Assembly: GCA_964591225.1 (NCBI GenBank) | Contig: CAZQAO010000023.1 | Coordinates: 1-14,407 of the forward strand | Reading direction: 5' to 3' | Length of the DNA stretch: 14,407 nt | DNA from: MGBC108787 sp964591225 | GTDB lineage: Bacteria; Bacillota_I; Bacilli_A; RF39; UBA660 | In this document: positions 1 through 5,398 of the stretch, piece after piece | Layout: each line of letters starts with the position of its first letter | Numbering within the stretch: the first letter of the stretch is position 1 | Program-made: the position numbers and the translations under genes | Notes under the pieces: model-generated | Database searches by the model: none | Told to the model about the DNA's origin: nothing | Seen by the model: only the letters and a program-made list of their open reading frames with translations

Positions 1-26
1 AATAGAATTGTTACTATTCTTTTTTT
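1..26 (+). terminator. Probable terminator of an upstream gene (truncated)
   Basis: AATAG (1-5) can pair with CTATT (14-18) around an 8-nt loop, followed by C and seven T (20-26). The base after the right arm is C, so the stem may extend with a G just outside the window. It is short and AT-rich, so the call is tentative. It would end the gene upstream of cotE. Confidence 0.4.
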
Positions 27-30
27 GTGA

Positions 31-57
31 ACAAAACGATATTTGTTGCATAAATTA
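31..57 (+). promoter_or_regulatory. SigK-like sporulation promoter of cotE
   Basis: AC at 31-32 is followed by 16 bases and then CATAAATTA at 49-57. This fits the mother-cell SigK pattern (AC, about 16 bp, CATANNNTA). The start point would fall near 62, just before the AGGAGG ribosome site at 64-69. In B. subtilis cotE has a SigE and a SigK promoter, so the match is biologically sensible. The -35 is only two bases in an AT-rich region, so support comes mainly from the -10 and the gene identity. Confidence 0.5.
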
Positions 58-76
58 AACTAGAGGAGGATTACAA

Positions 77-616
77 ATGTCTAATTTTAAAGAAATTGTA
101 ACGAAAGCTGTTATTGGCAAAGCCAAAAAAACTAGTACTAATGAATATCTTATTTCTCCCGAGCAAAAACCTGATACAGTGTTAGGATGCTGGGTTATTA
201 ATCATACTTTTAAAGGAACCAATCAAAATGGCTTAGTAAATTTAACTGGTTCATTTGATGTTAATGTTTGGTATTCTTATGATAATGATACCAAAACAGC
301 AGTTAGTACCAAAACCTTCACTTATACTGATAAGATGCCAGTTCATTTAAAAGATAATGGGTTACTTACAAATAATGAAGAAATTATCGTTCAAAGTTTA
401 AAACAACCAACGGTGACAAATGTTACAACCACACCAGATGGAGTCGTCAAATTAAATGTAGAAAAGGAACTCGGAGTCGAAATTGTGGGAGATACCAAAA
501 TTAAAGTAAGTATCGAAGAAGATGAAGATGATTATGAAGTTATTACTGATGAAGAAGAATTGACGGAAAGTGACGAAAAAGCCATAGAAAATGTGAATGA
601 GGAATATATTAAGTAG
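77..616 (+). CDS. cotE: Spore coat morphogenetic protein CotE
   Basis: CotE directs assembly of the outer spore coat on the mother-cell side of the forespore, downstream of SpoIVA. The 179-residue product is close to the 181 residues of B. subtilis CotE and follows it along its whole length, from memory of that sequence: an N-terminus like EIVTKAVIGK, then ISPEQKPDTVLG, then VINH and VNVWYSYDNDTKT, and a central QQP/KQPTVT region. The C-terminal ~35 residues are almost all acidic, as in known CotE. A strong AGGAGG (64-69) lies 7 nt before the ATG. The gene is monocistronic, with a SigK-like promoter before it and a strong hairpin overlapping its stop codon. SpoIVA, the morphogen that CotE recruitment depends on, is encoded about 9 kb downstream. 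Confidence 0.93.
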   Translation: MSNFKEIVTKAVIGKAKKTSTNEYLISPEQKPDTVLGCWVINHTFKGTNQNGLVNLTGSFDVNVWYSYDNDTKTAVSTKTFTYTDKMPVHLKDNGLLTNNEEIIVQSLKQPTVTNVTTTPDGVVKLNVEKELGVEIVGDTKIKVSIEEDEDDYEVITDEEELTESDEKAIENVNEEYIK

Positions 617-649
617 TGTCAACAAATAATAGTTGACACTAATTTTTTT
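614..649 (+). terminator. Terminator of cotE
   Basis: A perfect 10-bp stem, TAGTGTCAAC (614-623) with GTTGACACTA (632-641), closes an 8-nt loop and is followed by A and seven T (643-649). The left arm starts at the cotE stop codon itself. The right arm contains the -35 hexamer of the next promoter. Confidence 0.9.
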
Positions 650-661
650 GTTTGATATACT
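633..661 (+). promoter_or_regulatory. Strong SigA promoter of rpsP-khpA
   Basis: TTGACA at 633-638 (perfect -35), a 17-bp spacer, and TATACT at 656-661, with an extended -10 TG at 653-654. The start point would be near 668, giving a leader of about 23 nt. The -35 lies inside the right arm of the cotE terminator and the spacer contains its T-run. Confidence 0.85.
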
Positions 662-690
662 ACTAACGAATTAAAGAAGAGGAGGATATT

Positions 691-963
691 ATGGCTGTAA
701 AATTAAGATTAAAAAGAATGGGTGCTAAACAAAGACCTTTTTATCGTATCGTAGCGGCAGACTCTAGATGTCCTAGAGATGGTAGATTCTTAGAAACCGT
801 GGGTACTTATAATCCTATTACTAATCCTGCTGAAGTTAAAATCGATGAAGAAAAAGTAATGTATTGGTTACAAAATGGTGCTATTCCGACAGAAACTGTT
901 AAAAATCTTTTATCTAAAGCAGGAATTATGAAAAAATTTACTCAAGAAAAGTCAGGTAAGTAA
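691..963 (+). CDS. rpsP: 30S ribosomal protein S16
   Basis: S16 is a component of the small ribosomal subunit needed for 30S assembly. The 90-residue product has the typical length and family features: a start like MAVKLRLKRMGAKQRPFYRIV, then ADSR.PRDGRF.E..GTYNP near residues 23-42, and a C-terminal WL..GA.PTETV..LL segment. The ribosome site GAGGAGG lies 7-8 nt upstream of the ATG. It is the first gene of a two-gene operon: khpA starts 3 nt after its stop. In B. subtilis the same rpsP-ylqC pair is followed by rimM, trmD and rplS, which are absent here. Confidence 0.98.
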   Translation: MAVKLRLKRMGAKQRPFYRIVAADSRCPRDGRFLETVGTYNPITNPAEVKIDEEKVMYWLQNGAIPTETVKNLLSKAGIMKKFTQEKSGK

Positions 964-966
964 GAT

Positions 967-1212
967 ATGGATATCGTTGCCTTTACGCTTTTTTTAGTAC
1001 AAAGTATTGTTACGGAAAAGGATTTAGTTCGAGTCGAAGAAATAGGAAGCGATGAAGAAGCTATTCGGTTAGAAGTTTTTGTCAAAGAAAGTGATATGGG
1101 TAGTGTTATTGGTAAATCAGGAAGTAATGCCAAAGCTATTCGTACTCTTGTTCAAGCTTATTCCTATTTACATGATAAGAGAAAAGTATTAGTTAATATA
1201 GAATCCTTTTAG
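967..1212 (+). CDS. khpA: KH-domain RNA-binding protein KhpA (YlqC)
   Basis: KhpA is a small single-KH RNA-binding protein; in several Firmicutes it pairs with KhpB and affects cell division and RNA metabolism. The 81-residue product has the KH core at about residues 36-70 with the GxxG loop as GKSG (VIGKSGSNAKAIRTL), and a short N-terminal extension, the usual length for the family. It starts 3 nt after the rpsP stop; its Shine-Dalgarno (AGGTAAG) lies inside the end of rpsP, so the two are co-transcribed and probably translationally coupled. A strong terminator follows at once, so the operon has only two genes. Confidence 0.93.
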   Translation: MDIVAFTLFLVQSIVTEKDLVRVEEIGSDEEAIRLEVFVKESDMGSVIGKSGSNAKAIRTLVQAYSYLHDKRKVLVNIESF

Positions 1213-1242
1213 CTAAATTATATGTAGAATATATTAAAGTTT

Positions 1243-1279
1243 ACTTCATCTTTTTAATAAGTTTAAGATGAAGTTTTTT
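1243..1279 (+). terminator. Terminator of rpsP-khpA
   Basis: ACTTCATCTT (1243-1252) pairs perfectly with AAGATGAAGT (1265-1274) over 10 bp with a 12-nt loop, and a run of six T follows (1274-1279). Confidence 0.88.
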
Positions 1280-1281
1280 AG

Positions 1282-1310
1282 TTGCTTTTCTAATATATCC
1301 TCACTATAAT
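1282..1310 (+). promoter_or_regulatory. SigA promoter of the HExxH gene
   Basis: TTGCTT (1282-1287), 17-bp spacer, and a perfect TATAAT (1305-1310). The start point near 1317 gives a leader of about 14 nt containing AAAGGTGA. It begins three bases after the T-run of the preceding terminator. Confidence 0.7.
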
Positions 1311-1330
1311 AGGATGCTAAAGGTGATTAG

Positions 1331-2134
1331 ATGCAACGCAAGGGTGCCGATTTAGAAATATATGAAGAAATAAAAGAAACGATAGGGCAAAATCGGGAGC
1401 AATTTCTAACTATTTTTAGTTATAGTAGCAATCAACTTATGAAATCTTTACTGCGTTATGGTAAGTCTAGTGCTATTACTAAATCCAGTCTTACTATTTT
1501 AAAACAATTTTTAAAGAATTACCAAGAAGAACAAACTTATTTACATTTGTTACTGCAAAATAGGAAGGTCGGTTATGACTATAATGCTGTTTTTGCCTTT
1601 TTAGATCAATTAGATATGTTAAATGAAGATTGGGTTCTTTATCTTTATGAAGCTCTAGATGATATTTTAGTGGCTTATGAAATGAATCGGGAATCAAAAT
1701 CTAAGTTGCCCCTTAGAAATTTTGCTCTACTTACCGAAACGGATATTTATCGCCAAGAATTAACCCGGATTTTACTAGGACGAGAAGTATTAAAAGAATA
1801 CTATCCTTATCCTCAAGAATTTTGGGAATATATAGCTAAAAAAATTACCATCTTAGATCTAGATTTAGAAGAAAGTATGAGTTTTATCGGTGTATATCCC
1901 AAGTTAAATTCTTCTAATCAAGTCATTGATATTAAAGTTTACTTGCCGCCCGTTACCTCATTATCTACTTTATTAATTGTTATTCATGAATATAATCATG
2001 CTTATCAAATGTATTGGCAATTAGGTCAAGAATTTTTAGATTTACCTTACGAAGAAATGGCTAAACAAGAAGAAGAGAAATTTTTACAAACTTATTTTGA
2101 ACCGGCTTATCAAAGATATTTTAAAAGAAAATAA
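1331..2134 (+). CDS. Uncharacterised HExxH-motif protein (putative zinc metallopeptidase)
   Basis: I do not recognise a named family. The 267-residue product has no signal peptide or membrane segment, so it is probably cytosolic. Its first ~200 residues look largely helical. Near the end a hydrophobic stretch (LSTLLIVI) runs into HEYNH at residues 219-223, an HExxH zinc-site motif with catalytic Glu 220, and acidic residues follow about 20 residues later (EEMAK at 241-245, then EEE at 247-249) that could supply a third ligand as in gluzincins. The gene has its own SigA promoter and is separate from its neighbours. The start is set by AAAGGTGA upstream of ATG 1331 and by the promoter distance. 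The motif is clear; peptidase activity and substrate are inference. Confidence 0.6.
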   Translation: MQRKGADLEIYEEIKETIGQNREQFLTIFSYSSNQLMKSLLRYGKSSAITKSSLTILKQFLKNYQEEQTYLHLLLQNRKVGYDYNAVFAFLDQLDMLNEDWVLYLYEALDDILVAYEMNRESKSKLPLRNFALLTETDIYRQELTRILLGREVLKEYYPYPQEFWEYIAKKITILDLDLEESMSFIGVYPKLNSSNQVIDIKVYLPPVTSLSTLLIVIHEYNHAYQMYWQLGQEFLDLPYEEMAKQEEEKFLQTYFEPAYQRYFKRK

Positions 2135-2157
2135 ACCTAGTAATTATTTTAGCTTTA

Positions 2158-2166
2158 TGTTATATT
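2158..2166 (+). promoter_or_regulatory. Extended -10 promoter of the pilin-like gene
   Basis: TG-T-TATATT (2158-2166) is an extended -10 with 5 of 6 consensus bases. A poor -35 (TAGTAA, 2138-2143) stands 17 bp upstream. The start point near 2173 would leave a leader of only about 12 nt, beginning at the ribosome site. Confidence 0.4.
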
Positions 2167-2184
2167 TAAGATAAGGTGAGTCTA

Positions 2185-2601
2185 ATGAAAAATAAAGCGG
2201 GATTTACGTTAGTGGAATTATTAGCGGTTATTGTTATTTTAGCGATTGTCATTACTATTGCTGTACCTAGTACTTTAGCTATTTCGAATCGAATTAAAAA
2301 TAATTTATATTGCTCTAAGATAGATTTTATTAAGAATGCCGCCGAAATTTATGGCGAAGATCGGAAAGATAGTTTCGGCAATATTACTGTTAATGGCACA
2401 AGTTATAAAGGTCAAAAGATTAAAGTTCTAGATTTAGTAAAGGGTAATTATTTAAAAAAAGATAAAGAAAGTGCCCCTTATATTGAAGATCCGCGAGATA
2501 AAAGTAAAAGTTTAGATGATTATGCTATCGATGTCTATCTTAAAAATAATCGAATTTATGTAGCGATGAATCAAGATCTTACGGCAATTTGTGAAAAATA
2601 A
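2185..2601 (+). CDS. Type IV pilin-like / pseudopilin protein
   Basis: The 138-residue product begins with a class III (prepilin) signal: short basic leader MKNKAG, cleavage before F7, Glu at +5 (E11), then a hydrophobic helix to about residue 27 ending in P28. This is the ComGC/PilA type of N-terminus, processed by a prepilin peptidase and assembled at the membrane. The globular part is short and soluble and has one Cys near the helix end (C43) and one at the extreme C-terminus (C136), which could form a disulfide. ATG 2185 is chosen over the in-frame GTG at 2176 because AAGGTGAG (2173-2180) is its ribosome site. No pilus ATPase, peptidase or other com gene is nearby, so this is a solitary pilin. 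Function in competence, adhesion or secretion is not decidable here. Confidence 0.8.
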   Translation: MKNKAGFTLVELLAVIVILAIVITIAVPSTLAISNRIKNNLYCSKIDFIKNAAEIYGEDRKDSFGNITVNGTSYKGQKIKVLDLVKGNYLKKDKESAPYIEDPRDKSKSLDDYAIDVYLKNNRIYVAMNQDLTAICEK

Positions 2602-2617
2602 GATTGTATGCTATGAT
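2589..2617 (+). promoter_or_regulatory. SigA promoter of der
   Basis: TTGTGA (2589-2594), 17-bp spacer, TATGAT (2612-2617) with an extended -10 TG at 2609-2610. The -35 lies in the last codons of the pilin-like gene. The start point near 2624 gives a leader of about 17 nt. Confidence 0.65.
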
Positions 2618-2640
2618 AACTACTCAAAAAGGGTGATGGT

Positions 2641-3948
2641 ATGAAAAAGACAGTCTGTTTAATTGGCAAACCCAATGTCGGCAAATCGACACTTTTTAAT
2701 CGCTTGATTGCAGAAAATAAATCGATTGTTTTAGATACCCCCGGAGTTACTAGAGATCGTATTTATGGAGATGTAACTTATCAAGATAAATCATTTCTTT
2801 TAATTGATACGGGAGGAATAGATGCTAGCCAAACAGATTGGCATCAAGATATTATTATGCAAGCTACTTTAGCTATCGAAGAAGCCGATGTGATTGTTTT
2901 TGTCGTCGATGGCAAAGAAGAAATTGATGCTAATGATTTAAAAATTCGGGATATGCTTTTAAAAACTAATAAACGAGTTATCGTAGCAGTGAATAAAATT
3001 GATAATGAACAAAGGAAGTCGGCAGTTTATACTTTTTATGAACTAGGTTTTGATCCGGTATTAGCTATTAGTGCTACTCATAATAAAGGAATTGAAGCCT
3101 TATTACAAGAAATTACCAAAGATTTTCCTCAAGAAGAACCAGTAGAAGATGAACGCCTTAAATTTTGTTTTATCGGTCGCCCTAATGTTGGCAAGAGTAG
3201 TTTAATCAATGCCTTATTAAATGAAAGTAGAGTAATAGTTAGTGATATTGCGGGAACGACTAGAGATGCTACGGATACGATTTTTAATTATAATAAACAA
3301 GAATATATTTTAATTGATACGGCCGGGATGCGCAAAAAGGGCAGAATCTATGAAGAAGTGGAAAAATATAGTTTACTGCGTAGTTTAAAAGCCATTGATC
3401 GTAGTGATGTCTGTGTATTGGTCATTAATGCGGAAGAAGGAATTATCGAACATGATAAACATATTCTTTCTTATGCTATTTCGAGTGGCAAAGGGATTGT
3501 TATTGCTGTTAATAAATGGGATACAGTGGAAAATCCTAACGAAGCTATTAAATTATGGCAAAAAAATTTAGAGTCGCATTTTATGTTTGCTAGTTATGCT
3601 AAATTTGTCTTTTTAAGCGCTAAAACGAAAAAAAGAATTCATACTCTCATGCCCGCTATTTTGGCATCTTATGAAAATAATCGTCGCGAAATTAAAACGA
3701 GTAGTCTAAATCAAGTAATTACGGATGCTTATGTTATGCACCAACCGCCATCTTATAAAGGTAAACGTTTAAAAATCTATTTTGTTAGTCAAACAGATAC
3801 CAGACCGCCAAAATTTACTTTTCATGTCAATAATAAAAATTTACTTCATTTTAGTTATGAACGTTATTTAGAAAATCAAATTCGAGCTGCTTTTGATTTT
3901 TCCGGAACACCTATCATTTTACAGTTTAAAAATAAAAAAGAAGAATAA
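2641..3948 (+). CDS. der: Ribosome-assembly GTPase Der (EngA)
   Basis: Der is an essential GTPase with two tandem G domains that acts in maturation of the 50S subunit. The 435-residue product has the normal length. First G domain: G1 GKPNVGKS 9-16, G3 DTGG 56-59, G4 NKID 118-121. Second: G1 GRPNVGKS 179-186, G3 DTAG 226-229, G4 NKWD 291-294. The last ~85 residues form the KH-like C-terminal domain, with the family's typical PPSYKGKRLKIYF and later NQIRAAFDF/GTPI segments. GGGTGATGG lies just before the ATG. In B. subtilis der lies a few genes upstream of spoIVA-hbs; here accessory genes fill that interval. Its stop codon lies in the loop of a hairpin shared with the converging regulator gene. 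Confidence 0.98.
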   Translation: MKKTVCLIGKPNVGKSTLFNRLIAENKSIVLDTPGVTRDRIYGDVTYQDKSFLLIDTGGIDASQTDWHQDIIMQATLAIEEADVIVFVVDGKEEIDANDLKIRDMLLKTNKRVIVAVNKIDNEQRKSAVYTFYELGFDPVLAISATHNKGIEALLQEITKDFPQEEPVEDERLKFCFIGRPNVGKSSLINALLNESRVIVSDIAGTTRDATDTIFNYNKQEYILIDTAGMRKKGRIYEEVEKYSLLRSLKAIDRSDVCVLVINAEEGIIEHDKHILSYAISSGKGIVIAVNKWDTVENPNEAIKLWQKNLESHFMFASYAKFVFLSAKTKKRIHTLMPAILASYENNRREIKTSSLNQVITDAYVMHQPPSYKGKRLKIYFVSQTDTRPPKFTFHVNNKNLLHFSYERYLENQIRAAFDFSGTPIILQFKNKKEE

Positions 3949-3968
3949 ACGCTAATCTTCTTTTTTAT
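3932..3968. terminator. Bidirectional terminator between der and XRE gene
   Basis: ATAAAAAAGAAGA (3932-3944) pairs perfectly with TCTTCTTTTTTAT (3956-3968): 13 bp with an 11-nt loop. T-rich on both strands, so it can serve both converging genes. The der stop (3946-3948, TAA) and the minus-strand stop (3952-3954, TAG) both lie in the loop, so the arms are the 3' coding ends of the two genes. Confidence 0.75.
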
Positions 3969-4221
3969 CTCCTTTTGCATCGATTCTTTTTTGGTTAATA
4001 ACTCTATCTATAGCAGGATTAAAGAATTCTCGAATATCTATTTGGAGAACTTTAGCTAATTTATCTAAAAAGCCGACAGTAACATTTATTTCTCCTCGTT
4101 CGATACTGGCATAATACTTGGAATTAATTCCCAACTGACCATAAAATTTTTCTTGAGACAATCCTGATTTATAGCGATAATATTTTAAATTGGTTCCCAC
4201 TAATTCTTGTGCTGTTCTCAT
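3952..4221 (-). CDS. XRE-family HTH regulator (small)
   Basis: The 89-residue product is a single XRE/Cro-type helix-turn-helix (about residues 7-66): LKYYRYKSGLSQEKFYGQLG, then a recognition helix INSKYYASIERGE and the closing LDKLAKVLQIDIREFF. The last ~20 residues are basic/acidic and probably disordered. AAGGAAG stands 7 nt before the ATG on the minus strand. It converges with der and is divergent from the next XRE gene (4345), 123 bp away. A repressor acting on the divergent region is the simplest inference. It is not closely similar to the two tandem paralogues at 4345 and 5399. Confidence 0.85.
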   Translation of the reverse strand: MRTAQELVGTNLKYYRYKSGLSQEKFYGQLGINSKYYASIERGEINVTVGFLDKLAKVLQIDIREFFNPAIDRVINQKRIDAKGDKKED

Positions 4222-4243
4222 GAAACACTTCCTTACTACTAAA

Positions 4244-4272
4244 AATATATGAATTCAAAAAATAGAAGTCCA
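4244..4272 (-). promoter_or_regulatory. SigA promoter of the minus-strand XRE gene
   Basis: Read on the minus strand: TGGACT (4272-4267), 17-bp spacer, TATATT (4249-4244). The start point near 4237 leaves a leader of about 16 nt carrying AAGGAAG. Confidence 0.6.
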
Positions 4273-4293
4273 CCACACTATAACTACACAAAA

Positions 4294-4322
4294 TTGACTT
4301 TCCTCTAAAAGTAGAGTATGAT
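4294..4322 (+). promoter_or_regulatory. SigA promoter of the first tandem XRE gene
   Basis: TTGACT (4294-4299), 17-bp spacer, TATGAT (4317-4322). The start point near 4329 gives a leader of about 16 nt, which rules out the in-frame ATG at 4318 because it lies inside the -10. The spacer contains an inverted repeat, described separately. Confidence 0.75.
4303..4316. promoter_or_regulatory. Operator-like inverted repeat in promoter spacer
   Basis: CTCTA (4303-4307), 4-nt centre AAAG, TAGAG (4312-4316). This perfect 5-bp inverted repeat sits between the -35 and -10 of the XRE gene promoter, where a bound repressor would block RNA polymerase. XRE regulators commonly autoregulate through such short palindromes. 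Which of the local regulators would bind is unknown. Confidence 0.4.
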
Positions 4323-4344
4323 AAAAATACTTTGGAGGAAACGT

Positions 4345-4560
4345 ATGACAAAATGCAAAGCAAATCGTTTGAGAGAACAAAGAGAACAAGCCCATATTAC
4401 CCATGAAGAGATGGCCAGAAGATTAAATATTAGTAAATCTTATTATTGGCAATTAGAAAATAAGAATCGGCGTTTATCTTATGAAATGGCTAAAAAAATA
4501 GCAGCTATTTTTAATTTAAAACCTGATGATTTATTTTTTGATGAAACTAATAGCAAATAA
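4345..4560 (+). CDS. Small XRE-family HTH protein (tandem paralogue A)
   Basis: The 71-residue product is little more than one XRE helix-turn-helix domain: LREQREQAHITHEEMARRL (first helices), NISKSYYWQLENKNRRL (recognition helix) and AKKIAAIFNLKPDDLFF (closing helix). ATG 4345 is chosen over an in-frame ATG at 4318 because GGAGG (4335-4339) precedes it and the promoter -10 covers 4317-4322. By hand alignment 33 of 59 positions are identical to the XRE protein at 5399, so the two are paralogues. It is followed after 25 nt by the spoVIF-like gene. Role: probable DNA-binding regulator; target unknown. Confidence 0.82.
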   Translation: MTKCKANRLREQREQAHITHEEMARRLNISKSYYWQLENKNRRLSYEMAKKIAAIFNLKPDDLFFDETNSK

Positions 4561-4571
4561 CTCATATATTA
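4546..4571 (+). promoter_or_regulatory. SigK-like sporulation promoter of the spoVIF-like gene
   Basis: AC (4546-4547), 15-bp gap, CATATATTA (4563-4571), matching the SigK -10 pattern CATANNNTA. It begins inside the 3' end of the XRE gene and would start transcripts near 4576, right at the ribosome site AGGTGAGG. SpoVIF is a late mother-cell protein in Bacillus, which makes a SigK promoter expected. Confidence 0.5.
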
Positions 4572-4585
4572 CATTAGGTGAGGAT

Positions 4586-4828
4586 ATGGAATTTAAGGAT
4601 GATTTTTTTAAAAAAGTAGAGGACAAAACTAATGTCGATAAAGATACCATAGTGAGTCTAGCTAAGAAATTACAAGATGGTAACATGAAAGATGAAACTA
4701 CGCTTAGAGAAATTATCGCTACATTAAGTGATATGACTGGTAAATCGGTATCAAAAGAAAAAGAAGATAAAATTGTCGAAACGATTTTAAATGATCAAGT
4801 TCCTAAAAATATTGATAAAATGTTTTAA
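4586..4828 (+). CDS. spoVIF: Stage VI sporulation protein F (SpoVIF/YjcC-like)
   Basis: SpoVIF is a small mother-cell protein that in B. subtilis is needed for proper late coat assembly together with GerE. The 80-residue product fits the family as I know it: FF.KVE.KTNVDKDTI (about residues 7-22), LAKKLQ...MKDE.TLREII (25-44), GK.VSKEKEDKIVETI (51-66), and a C-terminal VPKNIDKMF. ATG 4586 is preceded by AGGTGAGG; an upstream in-frame ATG at 4526 lies inside the preceding gene and is rejected. It sits between regulator genes, downstream of an XRE gene, and has its own SigK-like promoter. Identification rests on recall of the family pattern. Confidence 0.75.
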   Translation: MEFKDDFFKKVEDKTNVDKDTIVSLAKKLQDGNMKDETTLREIIATLSDMTGKSVSKEKEDKIVETILNDQVPKNIDKMF

Positions 4829-4858
4829 AAAACAACTAATTTTGGATTAGCTGTTTTT
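4828..4858. terminator. Bidirectional terminator between spoVIF-like and double-XRE genes
   Basis: CTAAT (4836-4840) pairs with ATTAG (4846-4850) around TTTGG; after one A-C mismatch the stem continues with CA/TG and A-run/T-run (4828-4834 with 4852-4858). It overlaps the stop codons of both converging genes (TAA 4826-4828 on plus; TAA read from 4849-4847 on minus) and gives a T-run on either strand. Confidence 0.75.
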
Positions 4859-5284
4859 GTTTTGGGTAAAATCATCTAAAGAACAATCATATTTATTAAC
4901 TAAAGTTAGAATATAACTAGTGGTAATTAACGTATTACCGGTTTCATAATTACTAATACTACCTTGACTAACATTTAAAATTTTGGCTAATTGTTCTTGT
5001 GATAAATTTTTACTTTCTCGAAAGTTCTTAATTTTTTCTCCCACTACATTTTTATCTAAAGTAGTAGCTCTTGGATATTCGATAGGAACAAAGGGAGCTT
5101 TACCAATTAAATAATCTAAGGAGACATTAAATAAAAGAGCAAATTGATAAAGTCTACTAAAAGAGATAAAATCTTTACCATTTTCCCAAGCATTATAGGT
5201 CGTGCGATGAACATGCATCATATCTGCTACTTGTTGTTGGGTAAGATTTCTTTTTTCTCTGATTTCTCTCATTTTGGGAAACAT
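4847..5284 (-). CDS. Double-HTH XRE-family regulator
   Basis: The 145-residue product contains two complete XRE helix-turn-helix domains: residues about 4-61 (MREIREKRNLTQQQVADMM, HVHRTTYNAWENG, LLFNVSLDYLIGK) and about 81-138 (IKNFRESKNLSQEQLAKIL, NVSQGSISNYETG, VNKYDCSLDDF), joined by a ~20-residue linker. Two HTHs in one chain suggest binding to two half-sites without needing a dimer. AGGTGG (minus strand, 5295-5290) supports the ATG at 5284. It converges with the spoVIF-like gene and is divergent from the XRE gene at 5399. A regulator of the divergent promoter is likely; its ligand and target are unknown. Confidence 0.85.
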   Translation of the reverse strand: MFPKMREIREKRNLTQQQVADMMHVHRTTYNAWENGKDFISFSRLYQFALLFNVSLDYLIGKAPFVPIEYPRATTLDKNVVGEKIKNFRESKNLSQEQLAKILNVSQGSISNYETGNTLITTSYILTLVNKYDCSLDDFTQNKNS

Positions 5285-5327
5285 TTATACCACCTAGTTA
5301 TAATTTTCTCTTAAAAGCCTAGAAAAT

Positions 5328-5339
5328 ACGGTAAACTGT
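5328..5339. promoter_or_regulatory. Imperfect palindrome between divergent XRE genes
   Basis: ACGGTAAACTGT matches its own reverse complement at 8 of 12 positions, with outer AC/GT and inner GT..AC. It lies midway in the 114-bp divergent region between the double-XRE gene and the 5399 XRE gene, framed by AATAC (5325-5329) and GTATT (5343-5347). This is operator-like for a Cro/CI-type regulator but the match is short. Confidence 0.3.
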
Positions 5340-5359
5340 GGGGTATTCTAATAAAAATG

Positions 5360-5368
5360 TGTTATACT
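5360..5368 (+). promoter_or_regulatory. Extended -10 promoter of second tandem XRE gene
   Basis: TG-T-TATACT (5360-5368) is a strong extended -10; there is no good -35 (GGGGTA at 17 bp). The start point near 5375 gives a leader of about 24 nt. TATAC (5363-5367) and GTATA (5373-5377) form an inverted repeat with a 5-nt centre covering the -10 and start site, a possible repressor site. A promoter lacking a -35 often needs an activator. Confidence 0.5.
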
Positions 5369-5398
5369 AGATGTATAGTGCTAAAGGATTGGGTGAAA

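Noticed and set aside
2176..2184. GTG start giving a 141-residue pilin-like protein
   Set aside because: The GTG lies inside the ribosome site AAGGTGAG used by ATG 2185, and the basic leader MKNKAG is complete from that ATG.
4526..4585. Upstream ATG for the spoVIF-like gene
   Set aside because: It overlaps the XRE gene in another frame and lacks a ribosome site; family similarity starts at ATG 4586.
5297..5325. TATAAC with TTTCTA (minus strand) as promoter of the double-XRE gene
   Set aside because: The start point would fall at the ribosome site, leaving about 6 nt of leader; the alternative TATTTT/TTAGAA (5323-5351) is too weak to list.
5357..5398. Upstream ATG for the second tandem XRE gene
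   Set aside because: It lies upstream of and across the extended -10 promoter (5360-5368), and the extra residues are not shared with the paralogue.
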